Both the position numbers and the translations under genes were made by a program. From Paenibacillus sp. FSL W8-0186 (GTDB taxonomy: Bacteria > Bacillota > Bacilli > Paenibacillales > Paenibacillaceae), in NCBI RefSeq assembly GCF_037969765.1, contig NZ_CP150207.1, positions 4,493,001 to 4,557,000 on the forward strand: a stretch of DNA of 64,000 nt, written 5' to 3'. Position 1 is the first letter of the stretch; the number at the start of each line of letters is the position of its first letter. The notes under the pieces are model-generated. The model worked only from the letters and a program-made list of their open reading frames with translations, had not been told where the DNA came from and did no database searches. Shown here in pieces: positions 35,477 through 45,900 of this stretch.

Positions 35477-35633
35477 CGTGAATTCCCCCTGCCAAGTTAA
35501 TAGATTTAAATTTGTATTTAAAATATATTGCTGCCTCTTCGATCATATATCGATCAGTCTGTAACTTATACTAGATAAACCCCAAGCCGCCGTAAAGGCG
35601 AATAAATCAAGATTTAGGTATGATTCTCTTCAG

Positions 35634-37634
35634 CTAATGCGGCAGTTCCAAAATATCGATGCCGTAAGGCTCCATGCTTATCGTATTCTGTCGTTTCATG
35701 CCGTAGAGGACGCTGTGATAGGACGCCGGCAATGTCACTTGATGCGGCTGACGGCTCAGGTTCAGCACGAACAGATAAGCTGCGGATTTCCCGCTGCGCA
35801 TCGCGATTTGCACACCCTCCGGCAAACCTGGGAACATCAGCATGCCATGCGCCTTTGCTTCCTTTTCGAACAGTTCCAGCAAATAAGCTTCCTCTAAATG
35901 CGTACCCAGATAATACACGCGCCCCCCGCCGAAGGAATTCACCGTTGCAGCCGGTACGCCGCTATAGAAATCCTCGTCATACCAGGCGATCGCTTCCGCG
36001 CCATGCAAACTTAGAATATCGCACCACTGCGAGCAGGAGAATGGGCGCCCATCGCTATTAACAACCCGGTGCATATCAAGCCCGATCGGATCGTACTCCT
36101 CCACTCGGACTCCGGTGCAGTTCGCGAGCAATCCGGGCAGCGGCAGCATGACCGCTTGATTGTTCATATGCTTCACGCCCGAGCGGCTTGTAATGATCAC
36201 TGTACCGCCTGCGGCGGCAAAATGCTCCAATGCAGCGGCTGCCTTCTCGCTCAGCAGATAGAAGCTAGGGGCAATCACGATTTTATAGCCGTCCAAAGGC
36301 TGGGTCCATTCGATGACATCGCAGCCGATCCCCAGCTTCGTCAGTGCACGGTGATAATCCTTCACGTTCTCATAATAATCCATGCCTTCGGCCTGAGGCT
36401 GGATGCGGAGCGCTTCAAGCTGCTCATGGGACAGCAGGATTGCCGCTTCATGCTGTGGAGCGGTGCCCTGCAGTTTGGCGGATAAGGCGTTGACCTCTCC
36501 GCAAAGCTCCGCAAACTCAGAGAACCTCCGCCCGGGAACATTGCTGGGATCGATGAGACCGTGCCAGAACTGCTCAGCCCCCATGGCCGCCGTGCGCCAC
36601 CGGAAATGCACAACCGTGTCGGCGCCTTTGGCAATTGCCTGCCAGGAGAATGCCCGGATAAATCCCGGATACGGCGCCCGCCACGTCGGAAACCAGCAGC
36701 CCGGCGAACCGCTCAGCTGCTCCATAATCCAGAAATTTCGCCGCTTGATCCCGCGGGTGACATCCAGGGCCAGCGCTCCGCTGTACGGTCCGGTCGACTG
36801 CTTGTCCGGCGCGGTGTTCGGATAATAATCGAAAGAAGCGAAGTCCAGATCGGTGCCGGTCTGGTACAGATTCAGCCTCTGCGGATACGTATGAAAATTG
36901 TGAGTCACGAAATGGCCTGGGCAGTTCCTGCGAATAATATCCGTCTGACTCCGCTGGAATTCCTCTATCGAATCCCACTGAAACCGGGCAAAGTCCAGCA
37001 GATAGGACGGGTTCTGATGCCTGGAGCCTCCGTATGGCACGCCAACCTGCGACCAGTCGCTGTATTCACCGCTCCAGACGACGGTACCCCATTCGCGGTT
37101 AACCGCTTCGAGCGTGCCGTATTTCCGCTTGACCCATTCCCGGAATTTGTCATTGCAGGCATCGCAATGGCAATCGATCACCCAGTACTCGTTATCCGTC
37201 TGCCAGCCAATAACCGCAGGGTGACGTCCATAACGCTGCGTCATCTCATCGATGATCCGCGAGCCGTAGACTCGAAGCGATTTGCTGTTATAACAGCGGT
37301 GGCCCCGGACGCCCGGATAAGTCATGCTCCCGTCTGCATTTCTTGGCAGGACATCCGGCCTCAGCTCGGTCAGCCAGCGGGGCGGGGTATTGGTCGGCGT
37401 ACAAAGAACAACGCGGATATCGTATTTATGGAACAGATCAATCGCCTGATCAAGCCATTCGAAATGATACGTCCCGGAGCTGCTCTCCATCCGGCTCCAG
37501 GCGAACTCCGCCAGCCGGACGACCCGCACGCCCGTCACCTTCATGAGCTGCACATCCTGCTCCCACAGGGACCGATCCCAATGCTCCGGATAATAAACGA
37601 CGCCGACTTGCACGTGATTCGCATATTTGTTCAT
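35634..37634 (-). CDS. GH42 beta-galactosidase
   Basis: A 666-aa GH42 enzyme: TIM barrel (about 1-390) with acid/base Glu149 in GWQTDNEY and nucleophile Glu305 in FWIMEQLSG, a trimerisation domain (about 395-600) and a small C-terminal beta domain. CHCDACND (155-162), with Cys115 earlier, forms the family's zinc-binding cluster. It has no signal peptide, so it works inside the cell on galacto-oligosaccharides. It lies 163 bases after the binding-protein gene, with a hairpin between, so it may be read through from the transporter operon. Confidence 0.92.
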   Translation of the reverse strand: MNKYANHVQVGVVYYPEHWDRSLWEQDVQLMKVTGVRVVRLAEFAWSRMESSSGTYHFEWLDQAIDLFHKYDIRVVLCTPTNTPPRWLTELRPDVLPRNADGSMTYPGVRGHRCYNSKSLRVYGSRIIDEMTQRYGRHPAVIGWQTDNEYWVIDCHCDACNDKFREWVKRKYGTLEAVNREWGTVVWSGEYSDWSQVGVPYGGSRHQNPSYLLDFARFQWDSIEEFQRSQTDIIRRNCPGHFVTHNFHTYPQRLNLYQTGTDLDFASFDYYPNTAPDKQSTGPYSGALALDVTRGIKRRNFWIMEQLSGSPGCWFPTWRAPYPGFIRAFSWQAIAKGADTVVHFRWRTAAMGAEQFWHGLIDPSNVPGRRFSEFAELCGEVNALSAKLQGTAPQHEAAILLSHEQLEALRIQPQAEGMDYYENVKDYHRALTKLGIGCDVIEWTQPLDGYKIVIAPSFYLLSEKAAAALEHFAAAGGTVIITSRSGVKHMNNQAVMLPLPGLLANCTGVRVEEYDPIGLDMHRVVNSDGRPFSCSQWCDILSLHGAEAIAWYDEDFYSGVPAATVNSFGGGRVYYLGTHLEEAYLLELFEKEAKAHGMLMFPGLPEGVQIAMRSGKSAAYLFVLNLSRQPHQVTLPASYHSVLYGMKRQNTISMEPYGIDILELPH

Positions 37635-37697
37635 GGCAATGACTCCTTTGACCCTGAATTGATCGTGAATTGGTCTTGATTTGAGCGCGGTCTAAGC

Positions 37698-37752
37698 AAA
37701 TAGGCTGCTCCTTCGCTCATCCTTATCGACAAGTCTCAGAAGCAGCCTATTT
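37698..37752 (-). terminator. Hairpin between the binding-protein and GH42 genes
   Basis: 12-bp perfect inverted repeat AAATAGGCTGCT / AGCAGCCTATTT separated by 31 bases, placed between the binding protein (stop at 37797) and GH42. It ends TTTGCTT, a weak T-run, so it may be a partial terminator. Confidence 0.5.
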
Positions 37753-37796
37753 CACTTTCCTATCATCTGCCTGTATACTAGCTCATCAGGCTGGTA

Positions 37797-39098
37797 TTAT
37801 TTCAATTTATCCCAAGCCGCCTGCATGTTCTCCGTCCAGGTCTTGATGTCGCTCTTTCCGGCGATGAATTGCTGGATCACGCTGCCGAACTCTTGGGCTA
37901 CGCCATCCGGGTATTTACCGGCCTGATGCAGAATGATTTTATCCTCTTCGATATAGTTCCACAGATCTGCCGCGATCGCGCCCATATCCTCTGGGGTCGA
38001 TTGGATCGTCTTCATCGTCGGGATAAATTTGAACTTCTTCACGATGTATTCTTTACCGATATCAGAGGTCACGAGCCAGTTCAAGAAGATTTTCGCTTCT
38101 TCTTTGGCATCGGAATCCTTGTTCACAACCAGGTTTACAGGCACCCCGATCGTTACTTTGCCTGTTTGCTCCGCGTTATCGCTCACCGGCATCGGCAGAA
38201 CGCCAATGTTCATGTTCGGAGTAATTCCGTCGATCATCGTTTGCGCCCAGTTGCCTTCTTGCATCATCGCTGCTTCGCCATTGGCGAACATGGTCACTTG
38301 TGTATTATAGTCTGTAGTCAGCGGGTTCTTGTTGCCATAGTCCACGGTAAGCTGCATCAGGCGCGCCCAATTCTCGAACTTCTCATTGCCTACGATAGAA
38401 GCCGTGCCTTGGTTAAGTCCATTGATGAAGCCATCGATATCGTCTTGGTTCGCAAAAGCCACGCTGATGCCTTGGCTGCCGACGAGCCACCACTCCTGAT
38501 AAGCGTTGGCAAACGGCGTAATGCCCGCCGCTTTCAATTTCTTAGCTGCATCCTCCAGCTCGGTATACGTTCTTGGCGGAACGGTAATCCCGACTTGCTG
38601 GAACAAATCCTTGTTATAGATATATCCAAAACCTTCGAGAGCCAGCGGCATGCCGTAAACTTTACCATCCTTCGTAATCGGCTCGGCAGCCAGCGGAACC
38701 AGATCCTGTACCCATGGCTGATCAGACAAATCCTCAACCTTGTCCTGCCACATATCTAGTTTCGAATAGCCGTTGTTGGAGAAAATATCCGGAGCGTCGC
38801 CGGAAGCGAATTTCGTCTTCAGGGCTGCATCATAGTCTGCACCGCCGCCAACTGTCTGGATGTCCAGCTTGATGTTCGGATACTCTTTTTCAAATTCTAC
38901 CTTCAGTTCATTGAGTCCTTCTACGATTTCCGTTTTAAATTGGAAAATGGTAACCGTTTTTTGCTCCTGCTTGCCGCTGCCTTCGCTGCTGCCGGCACTG
39001 CCATTGTTAGCAGGATTGCTGCTACCGCCGCATGCCGACAGAATGACGGACAAAATCATGAGCGCGGATAGTAAGACAACGTATTTTTTCATCTTCAT
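37797..39098 (-). CDS. Carbohydrate ABC transporter substrate-binding lipoprotein
   Basis: A binding protein of 433 aa from ATG 39098 (MKMKKYVVLL); AAGGGGG lies about nine bases upstream, while the ATG at 39104 would be only three bases from it. The lipobox is ILSAC, then a Ser/Gly/Asn linker and a family 1 binding fold (VTIFQFKTEIVEGLNELKVE, ... NGEAAMMQEGNWAQ). It is encoded downstream of both permeases, a less common order. From the neighbouring GH42 and GH1 genes, the ligand is probably a beta-galactoside or beta-glucoside. Confidence 0.9.
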   Translation of the reverse strand: MKMKKYVVLLSALMILSVILSACGGSSNPANNGSAGSSEGSGKQEQKTVTIFQFKTEIVEGLNELKVEFEKEYPNIKLDIQTVGGGADYDAALKTKFASGDAPDIFSNNGYSKLDMWQDKVEDLSDQPWVQDLVPLAAEPITKDGKVYGMPLALEGFGYIYNKDLFQQVGITVPPRTYTELEDAAKKLKAAGITPFANAYQEWWLVGSQGISVAFANQDDIDGFINGLNQGTASIVGNEKFENWARLMQLTVDYGNKNPLTTDYNTQVTMFANGEAAMMQEGNWAQTMIDGITPNMNIGVLPMPVSDNAEQTGKVTIGVPVNLVVNKDSDAKEEAKIFLNWLVTSDIGKEYIVKKFKFIPTMKTIQSTPEDMGAIAADLWNYIEEDKIILHQAGKYPDGVAQEFGSVIQQFIAGKSDIKTWTENMQAAWDKLK

Positions 39099-39155
39099 TG
39101 CCATGTTCCCCCTTGATCTATACTTAATAAATATTTGGAACAGAGGATCAGCTAT

Positions 39156-39986
39156 TTAGCCTTTAACTGATCCTGCTGCGATTCCCTCAACAATGTAGCG
39201 TTGAAGCATTAAGAAGAAAGCAATGATCGGCGTGATCCCCAGCACGAGAGCCGGCAGTGCAATATCCCATTGCTTGGTATACTCTCCAAAGAAGGAGAAG
39301 GTAGCCAGCGGAATGGTCCGCATATGCGGCCGCTGCAGGATCAGTGACGGAAGGAGATAATCGTTCCAGATCCACAAGCAGTTCAGGACAACGACCGTCA
39401 TAATCATTGGCCGGAGCATCGGCAGTACCATTCGGAAAAATACGCCTATTGATGTACAGCCATCTACAGTTGCAGCTTCCTCGATTTCCAGGGGAATCGA
39501 TTTGACGAATCCATGGAACAGGAATAGCGACATCGGGGCTCCCAGCCCGAGATACGTGATGATCAGACCCAGCTTGCTATTGTTGACGCCCAATTCATTC
39601 ACAATTCTCATGAGTGGAATCATGATCGATTGGAACGGGATAACCATCGCGGCGATGAACAGAAAGAACAACAGACGGTTGAACAAGGTGTTGGCTCGAA
39701 CCATCCGATAAGCGCCCATAGCGCTTAATAAAGCCAGAATGACTACGCTGATCACGGTGATGACCAATGAATTGGTAAACGCTTGGGGAAACCGCGTCAG
39801 CTCCCATGCTTTTGTAAAGTTGCTCCATTGGAACGCCGTCGGCCAGCTGGCCGAGTTCGACATAATCTCGCCAAACGTCTTGACGGAGTTGACGAGCAGG
39901 AAATAGAACGGAGATAAGAAGAGCAGAGCGACGATAACCATGATAATCTCCGTTGCGAACAGGCGACCGGAATATCTTTTTTGCAT
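39156..39986 (-). CDS. Carbohydrate ABC transporter permease (MalG type)
   Basis: A 276-aa CUT1 permease with six membrane segments, EAA loop PLEIEEAATVDGCTSIGVFF and C-terminal GIAAGSVKG. Its ATG overlaps the stop of the MalF-type gene by one base (TAATG), so translation is coupled. It is closely similar in layout to the pair at 61037-62742. Confidence 0.92.
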   Translation of the reverse strand: MQKRYSGRLFATEIIMVIVALLFLSPFYFLLVNSVKTFGEIMSNSASWPTAFQWSNFTKAWELTRFPQAFTNSLVITVISVVILALLSAMGAYRMVRANTLFNRLLFFLFIAAMVIPFQSIMIPLMRIVNELGVNNSKLGLIITYLGLGAPMSLFLFHGFVKSIPLEIEEAATVDGCTSIGVFFRMVLPMLRPMIMTVVVLNCLWIWNDYLLPSLILQRPHMRTIPLATFSFFGEYTKQWDIALPALVLGITPIIAFFLMLQRYIVEGIAAGSVKG

Positions 39987-40867
39987 TATGCCTCGACCTC
40001 CTTCTTCTTCGTCAGCGCCACCTGAATGATCGTAATGACCGCGACGATTACGAAGAACAGCATGGCCTTCGCCGTACCCAGACCGTACCGGTTATTCTGG
40101 AAGGCTTCCGCATAAACGTTCATGGCGACCGATTCTGTGGATTTAAATGGTCCGCCTTTCGTCAGCGAGAGGTTAAGGTCGAACATTTTAAACGCCCAGG
40201 AAATCGCCAGGAATAAACAAATCGTAACAGCTGGCATAATCAGCGGAACAATGATGCTGCGCAGCATCTGCCAGCGATTGGCGCCATCGATTTCCGCAGC
40301 CTCCATAATCTCGGTCGGCACATTCGTCAATGAGGAAATGTAGACGACCATGAGGTAACCCGCAGTTTGCCATACGAACACAATCGTAATGCCCCAGAAG
40401 CCAGTAACGGAATCTCCCAGCCACGGAAGGCCGAAGAACGACCAGCCCGTAACATCATACATTGTGCTAAAGCCTTTGATAAAAATAAACTGCCAAATAA
40501 ATCCAAGCAGCAGCCCGCCGATGACGTTAGGCATGAAAAAAATCGTTCGCAAAATGTTGCGCAGCTTCAACGCCTTTGTCAAAAAATAAGCGAGGAAAAA
40601 TCCGACAACGTTCGTTAAAACGATACCGACCAGTGTGAATCTGGTCGTAAACCAGAACGATGACCAGAAATCAGGGTCATTCGTAAATATCGTTTTGAAA
40701 TTGGCCAAGCCTACCCAATTGACTGTACCCGCCACGCCGTTCCAGTCCGTCAGCGAGTAGTACATGCCAAGGAAGAACGGAATAACCATGATGACTGTGA
40801 AGAACAGCAGGACCGGTCCTACAAAAAACAACTGCAGCCCCCATCCGGACAATCTTCTCTTGCTCAT
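39986..40867 (-). CDS. Carbohydrate ABC transporter permease (MalF type)
   Basis: A 293-aa CUT1 permease with EAA loop VPTEIMEAAEIDGANRWQML and six membrane segments. It is the first gene of the transporter operon, divergent from the kinase gene at 40990; the 122-base gap must hold both promoters. No ATPase is encoded. Confidence 0.92.
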   Translation of the reverse strand: MSKRRLSGWGLQLFFVGPVLLFFTVIMVIPFFLGMYYSLTDWNGVAGTVNWVGLANFKTIFTNDPDFWSSFWFTTRFTLVGIVLTNVVGFFLAYFLTKALKLRNILRTIFFMPNVIGGLLLGFIWQFIFIKGFSTMYDVTGWSFFGLPWLGDSVTGFWGITIVFVWQTAGYLMVVYISSLTNVPTEIMEAAEIDGANRWQMLRSIIVPLIMPAVTICLFLAISWAFKMFDLNLSLTKGGPFKSTESVAMNVYAEAFQNNRYGLGTAKAMLFFVIVAVITIIQVALTKKKEVEA

Positions 40868-40989
40868 GGCGCAGCCCCCTTTCTTTATTCCGAAAAACTA
40901 GTGTATTGTCATTATGACTTGAATTGGCTACGATAAACACCGACAGAGGTGAACACTCAGGTGCAATTTATTGATCGGGGGATAAAATA

Positions 40990-42792
40990 TTGAAGTGGAA
41001 CAGCATACGCGCAAAACTGATCATTTTTCTACTCCTGGCTACCGTCATACCGATCGTGACCACGATGTTTGTTACTTATTCCTATACAGCCCATTCGCTC
41101 AGAACGAGGGTCGCTGAAGAAGATACGAAGCTGCTGTACCAAGGCGGAAGGCATATCGTCAATTTGGTGGAGGATTTGAACCGCAGCTCCTCCAATGTAT
41201 TCTCAATCTCTAATCAGCTCAAGGCCGGGTACGAGGATGTGCAGAGCGATTCCCGCGTTTACGCCGTGTTATCCAATATCGCAACGTCCGTACCGGATAT
41301 TTTCCAGGTGTATTTGTACGAGAACGGCAACCGCAAAGCAACGCTGGTGACGCTCAACACCCCGCAGCGCAATTACAACACCGACGTTTATACCGATGTG
41401 CTGACCGAAGACCGTCCTACCGTATGGGTGCAAAAAAGCCATATGAGCCATACTTACGGACTTAAGGCTTTACAGCCGCGCTACCCTTCGCGGCCGGTAT
41501 TTACGCTTCATCGAAGAATCGAAAATGTTCCCTCAAGCGAGGTCATCGGATATTTATCGATTGATGTCAGCCTGACGGCGTTGACCGACATCGTCGACCA
41601 GTTGTATAACAAAGAACGGGAGAAGATTTTCATTGTCGATGAGAACGGGGATTTAATCTATGCCGATGAGCAGAGCAAGCTCGGCGAGCCGCTGCAGGAG
41701 AGCTGGTATTCGGGGGTAATCTCCGCCTCAGGCCGAACGAGCGGCCATTTCGAGCAGGACGGCAGCCTATTCATTTACAACAAAATTACCGGGAAAGGCA
41801 TGAAGTGGACGATCGTTAAACAGATCCCCGTGTCTTATTTGGTCCGGGAAGCAAACCATGCCGCCGGAATCAACCTGCTGCTGCTTGCTGTTTCATTAAT
41901 CGTCATCGCTGCGGCGACCATCATTATCTCGGTGCGAATTACCGCCCCGATCAAGCAGCTCGGCAAATATATGAACCAGATTCAATCTGGTAACTTGAAT
42001 GTCGATATTCAACCGGCAAGCAATGATGAGATCGGTGCGGTCATGCTGCGTTTCCGCAGTATGATGGACACGATCAACAACCTGATTTTGCGCGAATACA
42101 AGCTGGAGCTGGCCAACAAAACGAATCAATTGCGGGCGATGCAGGCGCAGATCAACCCTCATTTCCTGAACAATACGCTGCAAATTATCGGCACGCTGGC
42201 GCTGGAACTGAAGATGCCGCGAATCTATGCGCTGCTGTCGGCCCTTGCGAAAATGATGCACTACAGCATGCATTTCGAGGATAAAAACGTCACCCTGCGG
42301 GACGAGCTGGAACATGTCAAAGCCTATATCGAACTGCAGAAGGAACGTTTTGAAAGCCGTTTTCAGTTCCAATATGATGTGGATGATTCGCTGCTTGATC
42401 TTCCTATGCCGAAAATGATTCTGCAGCCGGTAGTTGAGAACTATTTTAAGCACGGTTTAGACCGTACGGCTTCGGACGGGGAACTGACGCTGGCCGCAAG
42501 AAGGCTGGGCGAAGGTCAGTTCGAGATCGTCGTGCGGAACAATGGAGCGCAAATTCCGGAAGGCAGACTGCAGCAGCTGCAGCAGAAGCTGAGCGATTTA
42601 TCCGCCGACAGAATCCATCATCCCGTGGATGAGGGCGATGAGGCAAGCCGCCCTTCGATTGGTCTAGCCAATGTTCTGGCCCGGCTGCAGCTTGTCAATA
42701 GAGACAGCGCCGCCCTGACGATCAGCAATCTTGATCCGGTCGGTGTACAAATTACCCTGATCATTCCTGATCAGAACAGAAGCGGAGCGTGA
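40990..42792 (+). CDS. YesM-family sensor histidine kinase
   Basis: A 600-aa kinase starting at TTG 40990 (GGGGG about eight bases upstream). Membrane helices lie near 9-30 and 292-315 with an extracellular sensor domain between (about 32-288). HAMP follows, then MQAQINPHFLNNTLQIIGTL with the phosphorylated His; Asn replaces the usual Tyr of NPHFLYNTL. The HATPase domain begins at LQPVVENYFKHGL. Its regulator starts six bases after the stop. Divergent from the transporter it presumably controls, in contrast to the first kinase pair, which is inside its operon. Confidence 0.92.
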   Translation: MKWNSIRAKLIIFLLLATVIPIVTTMFVTYSYTAHSLRTRVAEEDTKLLYQGGRHIVNLVEDLNRSSSNVFSISNQLKAGYEDVQSDSRVYAVLSNIATSVPDIFQVYLYENGNRKATLVTLNTPQRNYNTDVYTDVLTEDRPTVWVQKSHMSHTYGLKALQPRYPSRPVFTLHRRIENVPSSEVIGYLSIDVSLTALTDIVDQLYNKEREKIFIVDENGDLIYADEQSKLGEPLQESWYSGVISASGRTSGHFEQDGSLFIYNKITGKGMKWTIVKQIPVSYLVREANHAAGINLLLLAVSLIVIAAATIIISVRITAPIKQLGKYMNQIQSGNLNVDIQPASNDEIGAVMLRFRSMMDTINNLILREYKLELANKTNQLRAMQAQINPHFLNNTLQIIGTLALELKMPRIYALLSALAKMMHYSMHFEDKNVTLRDELEHVKAYIELQKERFESRFQFQYDVDDSLLDLPMPKMILQPVVENYFKHGLDRTASDGELTLAARRLGEGQFEIVVRNNGAQIPEGRLQQLQQKLSDLSADRIHHPVDEGDEASRPSIGLANVLARLQLVNRDSAALTISNLDPVGVQITLIIPDQNRSGA

Positions 42793-42798
42793 TCAGAG

Positions 42799-44430
42799 AT
42801 GAGAGCACTTATTGTAGACGATGAAGCCAGAGTCCGTAAAGCTGTCCGTCTTCTCGTGGATTGGGATGTCCACGGCATCGATGAAATTATGGAAGCGGGA
42901 AGCGGCAACGAAGCGATGGAGCTCATCCGCGAGTCCAAGCCCGGACTCGTCATCATGGACATGATGATGGCCTCCGGTCACGGCATGGAGCTGATGGAAT
43001 GGATCAGCGAATTTGCCGGCAGCATTAAATTCATCGTCGTCAGCGGGCATAATGATTTCGATTTCGTCCGCAACACCGTCCGCCACGGCGGAATCGACTA
43101 TATCCTTAAACCGATTGACGCGGAAGCCATCAATGCCGCGGTTCATAAGGCGGTGACGGAATGGCGCGAAGAGGAACGGGAACGGATCGATATGCAGCGG
43201 CAAAATATCCAGTTGAATGAATTCAAACCAGTCTACGGTGAGAAACTGCTTTCCTCTCTCATTGATGACCAAAACGCCGCGGAGGCTTCCATTCGCCGTC
43301 TACGCAATGAGGGCGCCGTTCCGATGGAGGCCGATACCGTGCAGCTAGCGCTGCTGCAGCTGGATGCCAGCGACGCGCTGCTCATCCAGCGGTTCGGCAA
43401 TGACAGCGAATTGATGCATTTTGCCATCATTAATATTTGCAATGAGTTCCTGGCCAAGGAGCGCTCCGGTATTGCCTTTAAATATTGGGGAGCTCCTTGG
43501 GAAATCATAATTCTGGCCTGGGAGCCGGCCTGCGACATCCAGAAGCTGATTTCCCGCATCAATGAAGGGTTGCTCCATACTTTGCAGCGGAGAATGCATT
43601 TTGGGATCGGCCCGGCCGGCCGGCTCCCGCATAGCCTCCCAGCGCAATATGCTGAAGCTAAATCGGCGCTGGCCAGGCGGAACCTGCTGCGGAGCGATGC
43701 CTATGTGCATTCGCTGGGAGCAGGAAGCGAGGACCCGGCGGACAGGCACGGCCAGTTCACCTTCAGCTCGGTTAGAGAGGAATGGAAGATGGCTGTCCTA
43801 AGCGGAAACGACGGGCAAATTTCCGCCGCCGCCCAGAAATGGACCGGTGAGCTTGGCCGGATCGGGACCGTTACGCCGGAGCAGCTTCAGCACTGGACAT
43901 CCGCGGCCATGCAATTTCGCACCCAGCTTCTGCGGGAGACATTGGGCGATGCCTCCGGGAATGCCCTCACTGTGCTGGAGCAGAGCGACCGGCAGAATCA
44001 GCCTCCATTCCCGGGCAGTTATGCTTTTACGCTGTTTGCCTGGCGGGACTGGTCTTACGGTTTAATGACCGATCTGGCCCGGATGATCAACGAACGGCAA
44101 GCCAAAGACAAGCGGACGATCGACGATATCGTTAAATATATCGAGCAGCGCTACATGGACGACTTGTCCCTGCTGGACATCGCCAGCACTTTTTTCGTCA
44201 GCCGGGAGTACATTTCACGCAAATTCAAGCAGGAATTCGGCATAAATTTCTCCGACTATCTGGCCACTTACCGGATCGGTAAAGCGAAGCAGCTCATGCA
44301 TAATCCCCATTTGAAAATTGCGCAGGTTGCCGAGATGGTCGGCTTTCGCGATGTCAAGTATTTCAGCAAAGTGTTCAAGAAGCAGGAAGGTATGACTCCG
44401 AAGGATTATCGAAGCAAGCTGGAAATCTAA
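42799..44430 (+). CDS. AraC-family response regulator (YesN type)
   Basis: A 543-aa regulator with a receiver domain (1-120; MRALIVDDE, phosphoacceptor Asp54 in LVIMDMMM), a long middle region and a C-terminal AraC double HTH (last 100 residues, ending VAEMVGFRDVKYFSKVFKKQ). It is co-transcribed with the kinase upstream and probably activates the divergent transporter and the galactosidase genes. No clear terminator follows. Confidence 0.92.
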   Translation: MRALIVDDEARVRKAVRLLVDWDVHGIDEIMEAGSGNEAMELIRESKPGLVIMDMMMASGHGMELMEWISEFAGSIKFIVVSGHNDFDFVRNTVRHGGIDYILKPIDAEAINAAVHKAVTEWREEERERIDMQRQNIQLNEFKPVYGEKLLSSLIDDQNAAEASIRRLRNEGAVPMEADTVQLALLQLDASDALLIQRFGNDSELMHFAIINICNEFLAKERSGIAFKYWGAPWEIIILAWEPACDIQKLISRINEGLLHTLQRRMHFGIGPAGRLPHSLPAQYAEAKSALARRNLLRSDAYVHSLGAGSEDPADRHGQFTFSSVREEWKMAVLSGNDGQISAAAQKWTGELGRIGTVTPEQLQHWTSAAMQFRTQLLRETLGDASGNALTVLEQSDRQNQPPFPGSYAFTLFAWRDWSYGLMTDLARMINERQAKDKRTIDDIVKYIEQRYMDDLSLLDIASTFFVSREYISRKFKQEFGINFSDYLATYRIGKAKQLMHNPHLKIAQVAEMVGFRDVKYFSKVFKKQEGMTPKDYRSKLEI

Positions 44431-45058
44431 AAGCGAGCCAGTACGTGCAATAATATTTTCCTGCATCAATTTGAGGGAATTGTGATGAAAAAACTCGGGG
44501 GAAGCACTATAAAGCGGACCTTGCAGCAAAGAAGAAATCATAATTCCGAAGAAACGGGAAACTTTCTAATAGAAGGCTGCTTCGGGCTAGAAGGCTGCTT
44601 CGGACGCATGAGCTTCTGGTCGCCTTATGAGCGGATTCACGCCTCTTTTATAACCTTCATATCATCCAAACACCTGAGAGATACGGTGGTCGCAGGAACA
44701 GTTGATATAGATGGATTTATAGTAGTTATTTTCTGCGATAAAAAAGAGAATGTAGATTTAAATGGATTGCATGTCGTTAGGAGAAAGGAACTCTCAATCA
44801 TGGCCCGAATTCTTGCATTTTAGGGCCTAAAATCCATCTATTTGTTGAAATATTCGTTTAAAAGCATAATTAGATACATGAACTCCATTTAGTGTACGTA
44901 TCTCAGTAAAGACACCTTAGTGTATGCAGCTAGTGTATGCTTCTTATTTTTTTGCATCTTAGCGTAGATATAAATATAGAATGCCTGCTTTACCAGCAGC
45001 TTTGCAGGAATAAGTCAAATTGATTATAGGCTTTGTCTTTGCTGTTCGTGTACACAAA
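44431..45058. other. Intergenic region after the two-component system
   Basis: About 630 bases. There is a direct repeat of AGAAGGCTGCTTCGG (44571-44585 and 44589-44603, period 18) and TAGTGTA words at 44890, 44918 and 44931. A 113-codon frame (44482-44823) covers part of it but has no family or composition supporting a gene. Otherwise I see nothing. Confidence 0.5.
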
Positions 45059-45106
45059 AGAGGGCTGTTCCCAGGTCATGCAACCATGACTTGGGAACAG
45101 CCCTCT
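45059..45106 (-). terminator. Terminator of the amino acid ABC operon
   Basis: A 22-bp stem with one G-U pair and a 4-base loop, arms AGAGGGCTGTTCCCA... and ...GGGAACAGCCCTCT, followed on the minus strand by TTTTGT. It lies 33 bases after the ATPase stop. Confidence 0.88.
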
Positions 45107-45138
45107 ATACAATTATCCGAAAGCATTCGGCGACTAAA

Positions 45139-45885
45139 TCAAGCTAGTACCCGGTTCAGGAACGAGCGCGTCCGCTCATGCCGCGGATTGCCGAAAATTT
45201 GCTCCGGCGTGCCGGACTCGATGATTTCGCCATCCGCCATGAACAGGACGCGGTCGGCGACCTCCCGGGCAAAGCCCATTTCATGCGTCACGACGATCAT
45301 TGTGATCTGCTCCCCGGCCAAGCGCTTCATGACCTGCAGCACTTCCCCCGTCAGCTCGGGATCGAGGGCAGAGGTCGGCTCATCGAACAGCAGGATCTCC
45401 GGGTTCATCATCAGAGCCCGGGCGATGGCTACCCGCTGCTTCTGCCCCCCCGAGAGACTGGACGGGTAGACGTCCGCCTTATCGGCCAGGCCGACCTTGT
45501 CGAGCAGCTCCCGGCTCATCCGGGATACTTCAGCAGCAGACCTTCCTTTAACCAGCCTCGGAGACAGCTCCAGATTCCCCTTTACCGTCAGGTGCGGAAA
45601 CAGGTTGAAGTGCTGGAACACCATGCCCATCCGTGAGGTCATCGCCTTAATCTGCTGGGCATTGGAATAGGCGCCGTCGTGAACGAGATATTGATCACCG
45701 ATCCGGATGCTGCCGCCGTTCGCCTCTTCCAAATGAACCAGGCTGCGGAGCATCGTCGATTTTCCCGAGCCGGAAGGGCCGATAACGGCTACGACTTCGC
45801 TCGGATTTACGCTGAAGGAGATGTTTTTTAGCACCTCAAGCTGGCCGAATACCTTTTTCAAATTGTTAACTTCAATGATTGCCAT
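45139..45885 (-). CDS. Polar amino acid ABC transporter ATP-binding protein
   Basis: A 248-aa ATPase of the GlnQ/HisP family. The Walker A motif is GPSGSGKST (36-44), the signature [15 protein letters not shown], and the Walker [16 protein letters not shown], followed by the H-loop VVTHEMGFA. It powers uptake through the permease at 45901 and the binding protein at 46638; it is the last gene of that operon. It is of the amino acid class and would not be expected to serve the sugar importers. Confidence 0.93.
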   Translation of the reverse strand: MAIIEVNNLKKVFGQLEVLKNISFSVNPSEVVAVIGPSGSGKSTMLRSLVHLEEANGGSIRIGDQYLVHDGAYSNAQQIKAMTSRMGMVFQHFNLFPHLTVKGNLELSPRLVKGRSAAEVSRMSRELLDKVGLADKADVYPSSLSGGQKQRVAIARALMMNPEILLFDEPTSALDPELTGEVLQVMKRLAGEQITMIVVTHEMGFAREVADRVLFMADGEIIESGTPEQIFGNPRHERTRSFLNRVLA

Positions 45886-45900
45886 AGCTAGACAGTCCTT

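Noticed and set aside
36561..37679. 372-codon plus-strand frame antisense to the GH42 gene
   Set aside because: Shadow of a GC-rich gene. The minus-strand GH42 frame has all catalytic motifs, and the antisense product has no recognisable domain.
44482..44823. 113-codon frame after the response regulator gene
   Set aside because: It has a weak GAGGG upstream, but the product shows no domain, contains a DNA direct repeat read as EGCFGLEGCFG, and has no support from neighbours. Treated as non-coding.
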